Positions 42,867 to 54,486 of a stretch of DNA of 64,000 nucleotides are shown one piece after another. A model generated the notes under the pieces. It ran no database searches and was not told the origin of the DNA. It saw nothing but the letters and a program-made list of their open reading frames with translations. The position numbers and the translations under genes are program-made. Position 1 is the stretch's first letter. Every line of letters starts with the position of its first letter. This stretch comes from Lepidurus packardi (Eukaryota > Arthropoda > Branchiopoda > Notostraca > Triopsidae), in assembly GCA_023053545.1 (NCBI GenBank), contig JAKZAN010000004.1:12437235-12501234 (forward strand), given 5' to 3'.

Positions 42867-44895
42867 CAGCTTTTAAAGTATTTTCTTAAGTTATGTACCG
42901 TTCGAAGATATTGGCGGCATTCATGTCGCAGTCATAGTTGACATAGATGTCAACGACGCTCTGGGCGTCTGCGCAGATGCGCGTCAAGGCTTGGATAGCC
43001 ATCCATTTGTGTTCGAATGCCGAAGTGGGATTTTCCAAGAAATTGAGGAAAATTTCTCGGAAGAAGACTTCGATCTGAGCTTTCAGATGCGTCTTGAAGT
43101 TGGCCAGTAACGCAAGGAACAGGGCCAATGACAGCTCAAAGACTTCAGGCACCGGCGAAGTGCCATTGCGACTTAACGCCACGCAGAGATACTGCCGAAT
43201 GGCGGTGACTAACATCGGATGCGAGCGGAAAACCGGTCCCGCACTCTGGACCACGCCCAGTAACAGTTGCAAAGACAACAATTTGGAGCGTAACTCATGC
43301 GACCTGCTTAAAAACAACAAGAACATGATTGAGTTCAAACAACTTGTTAGGTTTCCAGAGAAATTGCAGAGAAAGAAGAAGAATTCCAGAGAAATTTTTC
43401 TCTGCAAGTCAAGTTTTCGTACTTGGGATCAGGAATGCCCTCAGGCAAAGGCTTCATGGAAAGTTTGCACAAGGCTCTAAAGACTAAAAAGGCATCTTTT
43501 TGCAGAATATGGGTGAAGCAGGCGGATGCTGGAGTGAAATCCTCTCCCATTGTAGCAATAGATAAGGTAGTGTCCATACTTTCCTACAAAAAACGTTTAG
43601 AATTGGGCACTGGAGGTTGGGAAACCTACTTGGGAAGGTACTCGATATAGCGAAGCTGCTCGACTCGGTTTCGAAAGAGGTTCGTGTCCTTCTTCGGCGA
43701 TTAGAACGCCGTTGGTGACTGCCAGGAGCGGCTCATGACTGAAATCGACGTTTTTCTCCACCACCGAGTCGACTAAACTATGTAAAATGGATTCTACGAT
43801 CACAGAACCTTCACTAAGGGTTTCTTCGGAATGCTGAGGGTCGCTTTCATTCGTGGGCATGGTTACAGGCGGACCTTCTTCAAGGGAAACTTTGCTCGCG
43901 CTCCTTTCCTTGCCACTAAAAGAAAAAACAATCGAAAGCAGATAAGCAGAAAAGATAGTTGACGGTTTGAACAGAATGGTAAGTATTACATCCGGGAATC
44001 GGGTAGATGAGCCGCATCTTCCATCGCTTGGTTCTCCATGCGAAGGAAGATGACGCTGAGCATTTGCGTGAGCGTGGCTTTCGCGGTGGTTTGATTGATC
44101 AGATTTTTGCTGGCCAGGAAGATGTTGTAGCATGTCCGCACAGCCAAGAGCAACGTGCCTTCATGGACTTCCACATGCTGGGATGTTACAACGGTCAACA
44201 AGGCCTGTAAAAACAAACAACACATTAGCGTTTCCATGGAAATCCGAGATAAGATAGGCACTTTGTGTCAGTGAACCACATACCTTAATGATTTGCAGCT
44301 GGACCCCTTCATCAGTCTGGGGGCCCGTAAAACAACTGCAAATGGTTTCGACCACTCGATCGATTAATCTGCGATTAGGTTGAGTGGAATCCACCACTGA
44401 TCCGCTCAGATGGCCATACGCGATTAGTTTCTGAGTTAAAGGCACATTTGAGACCTTTTTGACTAGAATGTATGGTTTTTTTTACTTGTAAACAGTCCAA
44501 GGAAGTGGTTACGATCCGAGACGAACGGCTTTGGCAGGCTAGTTCAAAGGGCAGGAAATGCTTTTCGGCTGACACAACATTTCCTGAATCGTTTCTAGGT
44601 AAAGGTAAAGGTGCGGGCGAACTGCCAGTATTCTCCACACCGGCATCTTTCAACTCAACTTTGATCTCCTCTGGAATAGTCCAAGGACAGACATTAGACA
44701 TGTATTGACACTCTTCCAATGGTAATAATGTTATGAAAGAAGAAAGTAAATTCAAGTATAGAATAAGTTACCCAAGGAGGTCTCGCATGCTTTGCGCAAT
44801 TGTAGGAATTGGGATTTCTTGACTTCTTTTTCAGAAAGAATCTTTTCCAGCGCTTTGATCATAAACATTTCTCGAACCGTAGTGTACGTGGGCAT
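33991..44895 (-). CDS. ARFGEF: Brefeldin A-inhibited ARF guanine-nucleotide exchange factor (BIG1/2, Sec71)
   Basis: Twenty-four minus-strand exons join in frame to 1796 aa, close to the usual family length of about 1800. In order: 44895-44772, 44712-44486, 44430-44284, 44204-43990, 43915-43630, 43583-43423, 43303-42899, 42356-42178, 41714-41510, 41422-41263, 41200-41043, 40983-40739, 39567-39413, 39310-38737, 38613-38486, 38423-38128, 38026-37854, 37779-37619, 37364-37104, 35434-35299, 35218-34815, 34715-34538, 34460-34204, 34146-33991. The N-terminal DCB/HUS region includes KYFLPF-like [11 protein letters not shown] and [12 protein letters not shown]. The Sec7 domain starts near residue 630, and the catalytic Glu is about residue 735 in [13 protein letters not shown]-terminal HDS repeats include [20 protein letters not shown] and [14 protein letters not shown]. 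The protein activates ARF GTPases at the trans-Golgi. A Gly-rich stretch of about 55 residues near 1010-1066 replaces a less simple family segment. Four introns are swollen by tandem repeats. Confidence 0.95.
35441..36750 (-). repeat. 150-bp tandem repeat in ARFGEF intron 19
   Basis: About nine units of roughly 150 bp fill most of a 1.67-kb intron. On the minus strand each unit contains TTTCAGAATGTTTCTGTCTTATCT, in part identical to the polypyrimidine tract directly before exon 20, with the AG lost in the distal copies. Overlapping minus-strand ORFs here are repeat translations, not genes. Confidence 0.85.
39660..40670 (-). repeat. About 105-bp tandem repeat in ARFGEF intron 12
   Basis: About nine units contain AAGAAACAAATAAGAGTTCGAC and TCAAGAAAATTGTGAAAA on the plus strand. 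On the gene strand each unit carries GTTTCTTTTTAGAAA, which resembles the true acceptor CTTTTTCTTTTTAG of exon 13. The intron is 1171 bp. Confidence 0.85.
41698..42160 (-). repeat. 88-bp tandem repeat containing the exon 9 acceptor (ARFGEF intron 8)
   Basis: Four intronic copies (starting near 41785, 41872, 41958 and 42045) repeat the true exon 9 border at 41698-41728. On the gene strand each reads TTCCTTGTAG, then GACCTGAGAGGAGTAAA, that is, a perfect 3' splice site plus the first 17 exon bases. Reading on from the decoys soon meets a stop. Confidence 0.85.
42332..42880 (-). repeat. About 85-bp tandem repeat containing the exon 8 start (ARFGEF intron 7)
   Basis: Five intronic copies (near 42429, 42513, 42607, 42696 and 42784) repeat AGCTTGGAAAGCACGTTA together with the acceptor-side TTCAGGAAAAATTAGG and a poly-T tract of variable length. 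On the gene strand this is the exon 8 start and its upstream acceptor. The copies at 42513 and 42784 keep an AG in the right place. Confidence 0.85.
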
Positions 44896-45417
44896 TTCTA
44901 GCAAAACATCTTCGAAATGAACTGGGTAAGGCTCTATACACTATAGTATCAAAGCCGGCAGCGGCACTATCAACGGTTGCTTTTTATTTTGGAGAATCTG
45001 CAAGATGGAGAGAGATTAAAACTGTAAATTCGTTTATTTAGATAGTTTTTACCTTACAATAATACACCGTTTTCCTCGTTTGACGTTTTTTGCCTTTCGA
45101 ACCCGACACGACACGACACCTGGGGTTAAAACATCACGTGTCTGGCCTATCAGTGACGTTCCACTAAAGTGCCGGCTCCAATTTCAGCTTAGTCAGGCAG
45201 TTAATAGAGAGCGTGAACGTAGCAGGCCTTTCAAAAAGGTTACAGGAACAAGCCACGCCTCCGAGCCTGTGCTTATCATCGCAAGCTACATGAGTACTAC
45301 GCTTAGCGCCTGTATAGGTATTTCCTTCGAATTTTTGTTTTGAGGCGCGAGAAGCATGCCGGTTCATCTTATAGCGCAACAAAAATACTATTTATAGATT
45401 AGGTTTTAAGTCCAACA
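44896..45417. promoter_or_regulatory. Divergent promoter region ARFGEF / DHX35
   Basis: The 522-bp gap between two outward-facing genes contains an E-box-like CACGTG at about 45135-45140 and no TATA box in a fitting position. Promoter role is inferred from position. Confidence 0.4.
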
Positions 45418-48281
45418 ATGGCTTCTCGACAGTTTCTAAAACCAGGTAAAAATCTAGATTAAAATATAACTTTCTCAACAATATACCGTTATAATTAAAA
45501 AAATACAAATGGAAATGACCAAATTGGGAAATGTAATGGATTGCTTTTGCTTTTATTCACTTATTATTTTATTCACTTTTATTCAGCGGATGCTGAAGAG
45601 GCTGTGGATTGGAAACAAGACCGGCTTGATACGTACGCTACCGAAGTTTCGACTGCGTTTGTCTACAACTCTATGCGTTCTCAATCCATTGAAAAGCAGA
45701 GACAAAGATTGCCCGTGTTTCGTTACCGAAATCACATTCTCAACCTCGTTGAGAACTATCAGACTGTCGTCGTCGTAGGAGAGACGGGTTGTGGCAAAAG
45801 TACTCAGATTGCCCAAGTACATCATAATTAAACGTTTCCCCATCAAAACACAACTCTAATTCAACTTTCTTAGTACTTGCTTGAAGCTGGATGGGGATCG
45901 CCGCAAGAAGGTTTCATGATTGGAGTTACTCAACCTCGAAGAATCGCTGCTACCTCCTTAGCCACTCGCGTTGCGGAAGAAAGAGGCTGTGATTTGGGCG
46001 ATGTCGTCGGTTATAGCATTCGTTTCGACGATTGTGTGACTCCAGGCACCACAAAGATTAAGGCAGGCCTCTACTATCTTTCTAAAATCCACTTAAATCA
46101 CTGTTCTAATTCTGTTTTCTATGCAGTTTCTTACGGAAGGCATTTTGATTCGAGAAATGATGACTGATCCCTTATTAAGGAATTACTGCGTAATTATGGT
46201 GGACGAAGTTCACGAACGCTCGCTTTTCACAGACATTCTACTGGGCTTACTCAAGAAAATCCTCCGGAAACGCAAAGACTTGCGTTTAGTAATATCTTCA
46301 GCTACAATGGACGCTGAAGAACTGAAAGATTACTTCGATCTCACTACAAGGATCCCCAAAGCACAGCGTGATGACCGCAAGCCTTATGGAAAGTCAATTA
46401 TCCTGACTGTTGAAGGCCGGCATTTCCCTGTAGAAGTTCTCTACCTCAAAGGTAAATAAAAAGTCGTCTAAATAGCAAAAAACTTGTCAAAAAACCGACA
46501 AAAGTGTAGAGCCGGTGCCCGATTACGTCACTGCTTGCGTGGAAACCGTGCTTAAGATCCACGACAAGGAGGATAAAGGGGACGTCCTGGTATTCCTGAC
46601 TGGACAAGAAGAAGTGGACCGTGCTGTCAACCTCCTTACAGAGCACGCACAAAACCGCGTCAACGACAAAGGCAATTTTCTTGCAATTCCATTACTTTAA
46701 CCCTAAACGCTTTGAAATATGAACAGAAGTGCTGTATATAATACCCATGTATGGATCTTTGCCTTTCCGGGACCAGATTAAGGCATTCCAGAGACCGCCT
46801 CAAGGTTGTCGGAAGATTGTGGTGGCTACGAACGTTGCAGAAGCTTCTGTAACCATTCCAGGCATCGTTTATGGTATTGAAATGATCAAAAAAACACTTA
46901 TTTACTCTATTGAATTTACTTACTATATTTACTATATTATTTACTATATGAAATGACCAAAAAAACACTTATTTACACTTGTTTACTATATTTACCTCTT
47001 GAAGTGGTCGATTGCGGGTTCGTTAAGCTCAGATGGTACAATCCAGACACGCAAACAGACGCGTTAGTGGTCGTTCCCATTTCCCAAGCATCTTGCGTTC
47101 AAAGAGCAGGACGAGCAGGCCGGATGCGACCAGGAAAAGTCTATAGGTATAAACTTGTAAAATTTATAGAAAAAAGGGATAAAGGATATTGGTTTGTTAT
47201 AGGTGTTATACGGAAGAAGCTTTCCATACGTTACCGGAATACACCCCTCCGGAAATGCAGCGAACGAACCTAAGTCCAGCTATTCTGCAATTGAAAGCGT
47301 TAGGCATTGATAATGTCCTGCGATTCGATTTTCCTTCGCCTCCGCCAGCGAGAACTTTAGCCACTTGTTTACAGCTATTGTATGCCTTGCAAGCAATGGA
47401 CAAATCCGGTCATTTGACTCATCCCTTGGGTGAAAGAATGGCAGAATTGCCTCTGGATCCAATGCTCGCTCGTTTACTCTGCATATCAGGTCAGTTATGC
47501 TACAACTATACAGAATAAAAAGGCTCTCTAACAATGTCTGTCTATTTTTTCCATTTTTTTGAACTTTTTTTAGGGGAGTTTGAGTGCTCGCAAGAGATTG
47601 CAGCGATTGTGGCCATGTTACAGATCCAGAACATCTTTGTGTACCCTCGGGGAGCTGAAGCTATTAGAGCTCGAATGGTGCGAAGAAGATTTGAAGCCCG
47701 AGAAGGCGACTTGTTGACGTATTTGAACGTTTTTTGTGGCTATGCAGCGAATGAAGGGGCGCAACGATGGTGTTCGCAAAATTATGTCAACAAACGGGCG
47801 TTGCAACGAGCGGAAACGTTCCAGAAACAATTACTATCGACTATAAAGAAAATGGGGGTACCTACTAAGTCTTGTCGAGGTATTTCATTGAAGAATCTCG
47901 CGTTGTTTCCTTCAGTTCTTGAAGATTGATGGATTTAGGCGATGCGAAAGCAGTTTTAAGGTGTATTACGGCAGGAATGTTTCCGAATACGGCGTATTTA
48001 CACACGAGTGGAGAATATCGGACTGTAGCTGCTGATGTAGTCTTGCATGTGCATCCCCATTCGGTGTTTTATACCGAAGAACGTCCTCCGTGGTAAGAAA
48101 CGCAAAAAAAAAGAAAAAAAAAGTTGTTTTAACAGGTTTTACGTGTTTCTATCGTTTCAGGGTTATTTTCGGTGAAGTTCTTCATACGACACAGCTTTTT
48201 ATGCGAGATTTAGTAGCAATTGATCCCAAGTGGTTGGAAGAATTAGCGTCTCATTACTTCCAGAAAGTCGTTGAGAAATAA
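45418..48281 (+). CDS. DHX35: DEAH-type RNA helicase DHX35
   Basis: Eleven exons (45418-45445, 45587-45816, 45874-46062, 46127-46451, 46510-46671, 46727-46873, 47005-47146, 47203-47489, 47574-47879, 47939-48092, 48161-48281) give 696 aa, near the 703 of human DHX35. Motif I is GETGCGKST at residues 74-82. Motif Ia region is TQPRR. Motif II is DEVH at about 175-178 rather than DEAH. Motif III is SAT, and motif VI is QRAGRAGR. The winged-helix/ratchet and OB regions follow ([16 protein letters not shown]). Members unwind RNA with ATP and associate with the spliceosome. Introns 3 (46063-46126) and 5 (46672-46726) only fit with GC-AG borders; the resulting junctions KIK-FLTEG and NDK-EVLY match the family. 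The short first exon encodes only the N-terminal FLKPG tail. Confidence 0.93.
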
Positions 48282-48967
48282 GTATGAAAGATATGGTTTT
48301 TTTAAGCTGAGCGAACGATTTTGTTGCGTTTATAGTGAAAACAGATGGGATAAACCAGCGAGTTTTTAAACAAACTTTCAATACCATTTTAACGAAAGAG
48401 AAATGTATCATTAAAATAGCGCTGTCATCAAAATCTCTTCCAGGTGAGCCAGTTGGTAGTTAACATACGAGTTAACTTGTCTCATGTATACTTTCCGTAC
48501 GAAAAGTAAAGCGCGTGACGTCACTGCACCGGAGGGGGCGTTTCGTGAATCTTCATAACATCTTGTCATTCGAAAAATATAACCCCTGGAATGCAGGCAA
48601 CCTGAGCGAAGTTGCTTTATCGTTGGCCGTCATTTTTGCCCGAGCACCGGAAGAACTCTAATCATATTCGTTGAATATACAATCTTTGACTCCCAGCCAA
48701 GAAACTATACTACAAACATTGTATACCAAAAAAATCCTTCAACCTTCAGCTGAAAAGGTCAAAACACTGCATGGCACTGAGCCAGGTTTTGCGGAGGTTG
48801 CCTGGAGACCAGGGGTTTCTCACTTCTCCACGATTTCAGCTGGCGAAGGGGCGTCTCTTAATGTGGCTCAGCAGGGAAGAACAACAACTGCCTGGGAGTG
48901 GAACGTCTGATAAACTGAACGTGTGATAAAAATTATGAGATTAATAACAAAGTAAATAGTGTTAGTC
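48282..48967. promoter_or_regulatory. DHX35-EXOC6 gap with CRE and TATA-like sites
   Basis: A perfect TGACGTCA lies at 48516-48523, followed by a TATA-like AATATAACC at about 48586. These probably mark the EXOC6 promoter, with a 5' UTR of about 350 bases. An open frame at 48671-48910 shows no family features and is likely UTR. Confidence 0.45.
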
Positions 48968-51900
48968 ATGGCTGAAAGCAGTAAAGAAGGCAAGAACAAT
49001 TACGATGTTTTGCTGCAGGAAATAGAAGCAATTGACGATTATTGGGGACCTACTTTCCGGTTTGTTAGTTAAAACCTCATTTTAATTACGAGTCTTTATT
49101 TTTTACTTTTATTTACAATTTCTTTATTTTTAAATAGGGCAATCTATGATGGAGTCGACCATGAAAAGTTTATGGAACGTTTGGATACTAGGATTAAGAC
49201 GTACGACCGTGATATTGAACGCATGTGTAATGTGTACTATCAAGGATTCATTGACGCTGTACGAGAACTTCTTCAAGTCAGAAGTCAAGCTAAGAAACTT
49301 CATGTAAGCCTTCCCGTATCGCGTTGAGAAATATTTATAATTGTATTTATTATACTTTGTAGTCGGAGATTGTTGGCATTGACGCAGATTTGCGAAAGTC
49401 TTTGGATCAAGTTGAGATGAAAACTCAAGAATTGACGAAAGCTTGGAAAGTTCAGGCGAATATCGGCGCGTCTATCGAGTCTCTGAAAGGTTGCCTGCCA
49501 GTTCTCAACATGTATAGTAAACTGCAACAGCAAATGCAGGATAAACGGTAAAAAAAATCATCCAGCTTCGTTTCTCCCGAGTCTTTGAATCATGTAAACC
49601 CTTTTTTTTTAGGTATTACCCTGCGTTAAAGACGCTCGAGCAGTTGGAGCACGTCCAGTTACCTAGAATTGCCAAGTATCGTTTCTCTCAGCACATGAAA
49701 GATAATATTCCCAAGTAAAACCAACATTACTTGACAAATTACCTTATATTATCAAACGATTACGGTTCTAGGGTTCGACAGAGTATTAAAGACGCTTCTA
49801 TGGGGGATCTAAGAGACTTTCTGGAGAATATCCGCAAGTATTCGTCCAAGATTGGAGAAGTAGCAATGCGACATGTTGCCCAGCAGCTTCAGAAGGAGCC
49901 CAAAATGTCTACGTCCTTGTCTAAACACAAAATATTCGTCAATCCTTTCACAGGCAAGCATATAACCCCATACTTCTTCTCTTCAGTTTGAACTTTTTTT
50001 GCTTTAGACCTTTTTCGCATGAAAATGTCTAAATTTTACTCGTTTCTAATTCTTTTAATGTAATTCTTTTATGTCTAATTCTTTTACTCGTTTTTTAGAT
50101 GATTTGGGCTACGAAGATTTGGCCGAGAGCAGTCAGGAGAGTGAAGAAGATATAAGTGCCCAGGAACTCGTTGACTTTTCACCGGTTTATCGTTGTTTGC
50201 ACATCCATACGGTTCTTGACGACAAAGACGCTTTCGAAGACTATTATAGAAAGCAGCGCAAGAAGCAGGCTCGATTAGCCCTCCAATCACCCACAAATAT
50301 GGTAAAAAACATAAGAAAAAAAATTCATAATAATATATTCCAAGAAAAATCTGAAATATTGGCTTTTCCCAGCATGAAAACATCGAAAGTTATCGACAAT
50401 ACTTCCATGGCGTCGTCGGGTTTTTCGTCGTGGAAGACAGGTTGATGAACACAGCCGGGACTCTTGTTAGTAAAACGTACTTGGAAGAAGTGTGGTCCAT
50501 GGCTGTTTCCAAAGTCATTTCTGCCATTCGCACCCATTCAGTAAAGATGTTCAAACCCGAACACGATTTCGGGAGACAACTTCATTAAATTCGCGTCTTT
50601 GTCTACTTTAGTCCTATTGCACGGAGCCTGTGTTGATGCTAAAGATTAAGAATCTAGTTATGCTCCTCTGCAGTGCCTTAAAGGTATTTATATATTTTTT
50701 TTTAAATGCTTGTGAAGCTAATGTGGACACGCTTTAGAGTTATGGTTACAGTGTCAACTCCATGATGGAGCTATTGCAAGAGCTCAGAGATCATTACCAC
50801 GAAGTGTTAATGCAACGATGGGTGCATGTGTTCCGGGAGATTTTCGAGGAAGACAACTATCATCCTATGCATGTAAGTTTAAAAAAAAAAAAAAAATTTA
50901 AAAAAATGGTGAAACGTAGACTTTTACCGTAAATAAATCTGCAAATTCTAGAAATTGTAATTAATTATTACATTGCATTGTAAGTAATTAAACGAAGTCG
51001 ATTAGGTTTATTTGATAAAAGTTAAGCTCATTGGAAATAATTTTGTTTTGAAAAATCTTGCAGGTGTCAACTCCTGTGGAGTATCAGAATGTTGTGGACC
51101 GTTTTCCCTTTAAAGACGCCAATTTGGAAGCCGCAGCATTTCCGAAGACATTCCCGTTCTCCTCCATGGTTCCCAGAGTGTACGAGGAGATGGGGCATTT
51201 CATAGAAGCTTGTTTGCAGTTCTCCCAAGATTTGGGACTCAGGTAAATTCCATAAAATGTTTCGAAAAACAATTCTTTGAAATATAAAAAATTTTAAAAA
51301 AATATCTAAAAATTTTCTATAGTATGTAAAAAAAAAAGGATTTAAAGTATTTAAAAATGTGATAAAACTCTAATAAATAAAAAAATATATTTAAAAATAT
51401 ACCATTTTGTTTTAACCTTTTGGCAGTCATACCGAGGTTGACGACATGCTGCGGAAGTCAACCAATTTGCTGCTAACGCGGACGTTGAGTGGCTGCTTGT
51501 CGAGTTTGATTAAACGTCCGTCTCTCTCGCTCCTCCAGTTGATTCAGATATCCATCAACACGATCTACCTAGAAAACTCGAGTTCTCATTTGGAAGAGTT
51601 TATCTCCAAATTTACTATGTAAGGAATTGTTTGGATACACTTGAAAGGAACGTAATTATTATTCCTATAATGGCCCTTCTTCTTTAGGTTAAGGCGAGAT
51701 ACTTCCCATGTGGCGCGTTTGCAAGGTCGAGCCATGTTTAGGGACGTGCGTTCCGAAGCAGAGCAGCAAATTTATGAGCAAATGAAGCGCAAAATCGACG
51801 AATTCTTGGAACTCAGCAACTACGATTGGTTACTCGCTGAACCTTCAGGCCAAGCTTCCAGTTACCTCCTAGATTTGATGGCGTTCCTCAAGAGCACTTT

Positions 51901-52673
51901 CCAAGCATTTACCAATTTACCCGTAAAACTATTTTAGAAGATTTGTTTTCTTGAATAATACTTTTTTTTTATTATTATTGTTTTTTTTTATTATTTTATT
52001 ATATGTTTTATTACATGTTTTTGTTATTTTTTCAATTAGGCTCATGTGGCACAAACAGCTTGCTTGTCTTCGTGTCAGCATATCGCTCGTACGTTGATGG
52101 ATATGCTAATGGATGATGAAATCAAACAAGTTTCCACTGGAGCGCTCCACCAAGTCAACTTAGATGTGATTCAATGCGAACGTAATGAAAGACGAAAACC
52201 CCAAAGATCCCCTTAAGAAAATTAAAGATCCAGTTCAAATTCTGTTTTCCTTAAATCTCTTGACAGAATTCGCAGCTTCAGAGCCAGTTCCTGGGTTCGA
52301 TGATGGCGCATTGTTGCTCTGCCTTGCGGATTTGCGACAGCTACTGGATTTGTTCATGGCCTGGGATTGGTCGACATATTTCCACGATTACGGACAGGAT
52401 GGGAGCAAATACCTGCGTGTTTCGCCTCATCGCGCGGTTACCCTCTTAGAAAAGTAAGTCGGAACCCACTTCCTGAGTTGAATGTGTTCCCAAAAGTTAC
52501 TTGGATCTTTAAAGCTACTTATTTGTACCTTATTTGTACCAATGCGTAGGTTACGAGAAGCGGATAAGAAGACGATGTTTTCAGTCCTGAAGAAAAGCGA
52601 GCGCGATAAGAAAAAGTTAATGGAAACGGTGCTGAAGCAGTTGCGACAACTGCTCCAACAATCGAACGCTTAA
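48968..52673 (+). CDS. EXOC6: Exocyst complex component 6 (Sec15)
   Basis: Fifteen exons (48968-49059, 49138-49303, 49363-49547, 49613-49714, 49772-49953, 50099-50301, 50373-50540, 50612-50683, 50738-50872, 51064-51242, 51427-51618, 51688-51922, 52040-52181, 52267-52453, 52550-52673) give 787 aa in frame; human EXOC6 is about 804. Recognisable family stretches are LVDFSPVYRCLHIH, FEDYYRKQRKKQARL, FREIFEEDNY, DDMLRKSTNLLLTRTL, NLDVIQCE and QLLDLFMAWDWSTY. The N-terminal third is predicted coiled coil (LQVRSQAKKLH and following). Sec15 binds Rab11-type GTPases and brings the exocyst to secretory vesicles. Intron 5 (49954-50098) fits only as GC-AG, with the donor CAG/GCAAGC. An AATAAA at 52827-52832 probably ends the transcript, running close to the convergent receptor gene. 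Confidence 0.94.
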
Positions 52674-52934
52674 AAGTTGGAATGTACAAGTAAAAGAAAC
52701 GAAATTGTTAAGTTAAAAAATTTAATTTCTTTGACAGCCAAGTTGCTTCAAGTTTGTCATGCCAATCATCATTTCTGTTCCCATTTTTCGCGGCTTGCAT
52801 TCTTGAGTAAGCAACACTTGAGCCTAAATAAAAAACTATGTACAGACATCTTAGCAAGTAATTATCACACGAAATTATCAATTATGGCGGCTTTTTTGTC
52901 TTCACTCATTTGTTTTTCTCGAAGGAGAAAAGTT

Positions 52935-54486
52935 TTAACTCGAAGGAGAAGAATGAGCATCGAGAATGATCAGTTTGCGCGTGCGCCGAACCACGATTCG
53001 AGCGCCCACTTCCAAAACGACTTCAATTGTATCTTCACTATCGTCGTGGGAGGAGCTTGAGGCCGTTCTTCGGCGACCAGCCTCGGACGCGCCAAAACCC
53101 GAATCCATGGAAGTGTTATATCCTACTGCGGAGTTGAGCAAATCCTGGCCATGCATTCCCATAATGGCCAAAAAGGCATAGCAAGGCGTGCTGTCCATAG
53201 GGGGCGGGGTTTCGCCGTCCAAAAGAGTTAGGGTAACAGGAGGTCCCTGGGTAGGAAATACGGAAGGATCTGAAGACCATCTGGGACGAGAAGATTCGTA
53301 TGGCATGGGGAAAGTAGTCGGAAGATTTGGCAATGAGCGGGTTAAAGGGGACCAATAGAAGGGATTGGGAGGAGCCAAAGATACGGGCGACGTGCTGCGA
53401 GGGCCGTCCTCCATACTAAAAGTCAAAAAGTCCAAACATTAGACTCCCGTGTACCACAGATGGCGCTGATGTTTGTTATGGTTTTGCGCAACAGGTAAAA
53501 ACCCGCAGGCGAAACATGAAATTAGTGTGTCATATAATTTTTAAGAAGAAACTTACTCATAGTCAGGTGCCCAAGTTGAGGGAATTGTTTCCGTACTTCC
53601 ATTTACGTCTTGATTTTCGTTTTGGATCAGGTCTCGATTTGCAGCGTTTTCTGCCTCTTCCACTGGATCAGGAAACCTAGTCAAAGACATAATTATTATT
53701 ATTTATATTTCATTTTATTTTACTTTTACGAATTTTGTATAATAGCCTAAACACTTTACAATACCTTTGATCTTGGCGGCAATGCTCGTTGAGATAAGTT
53801 TCTTTCTCGCCCACAACTTCATTTACAAATGTGGAAGCCGATTGTCGCACGCTTATCGGCGAAGAATATTGATACGGTGGTGGCGGAGATGTCGAAGGTC
53901 TTCTTACTAATTGACGCCTTTCCTCAATTCTCGGTTCTACCCTCAGCTGTACTTGTTTCTTAATTTTCCATAGATAAGCGCTCAAAACAAGCACGAAAGT
54001 AACAAACAGTCCACATCCTAGGGCGATCCAAACGTAAGAACTAGTTTGAACCAATGGTGTTTGTTCGGTAGCAACAATCTTTTGCGTACGATGATCAGGT
54101 TTACAATGAATGGAATACTTTTGATCCGTTAGTTCATCAGATCGAAATCTATAAAAAATCAATAAAAAAGAAATATAATTATGAAAAATTTTCTGAGTAA
54201 TTTAGTTATCGATTTTTTAAAAATCGATTTTAATAAATGGAATCGATTTGAATTACCCTTGCAAACAAGGCCCGCATTCAACGCGTTTTTTGGCACAATT
54301 ACGGGAGCCTTTACTTGGTTCCCGCCTATAAATCTGGCAATCGATACACGGCACACATTTTCTTGTTCCCGTACAATAGTACGATAGTGGACAGTTTTGA
54401 TCAACAACACAACTCGCAATCATATCCGCTTGAGCCGATCCTAACTCCAATCCCCAAATAAGGCACATGGATAGGGGAACCCACAT
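52935..54486 (-). CDS. Single-pass membrane protein with TNFR-like Cys-rich region
   Basis: Four minus-strand exons (54486-54257, 54148-53765, 53676-53557, 53415-52935), all phase-2 junctions, give 404 aa. Residues 1 to about 20 are a signal peptide. Residues 26-76 hold a compact Cys-rich segment (NCPLSYYCTGTRKCVPCIDC, then CAKKRVECGPCLQG) with the spacing of a single TNF-receptor repeat, plus one more Cys near 92. Residues 115-137 are a hydrophobic helix followed by basic WKIKKQ. The cytoplasmic tail of about 265 residues has no death domain that I can see. It contains PPPPY near the membrane (a PPxY motif of the type bound by WW-domain ligases) and a Ser-rich SSSSHDDSEDT acidic patch. This layout resembles the insect receptors Wengen and Grindelwald, but homology is inferred from architecture only. 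Confidence 0.6.
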
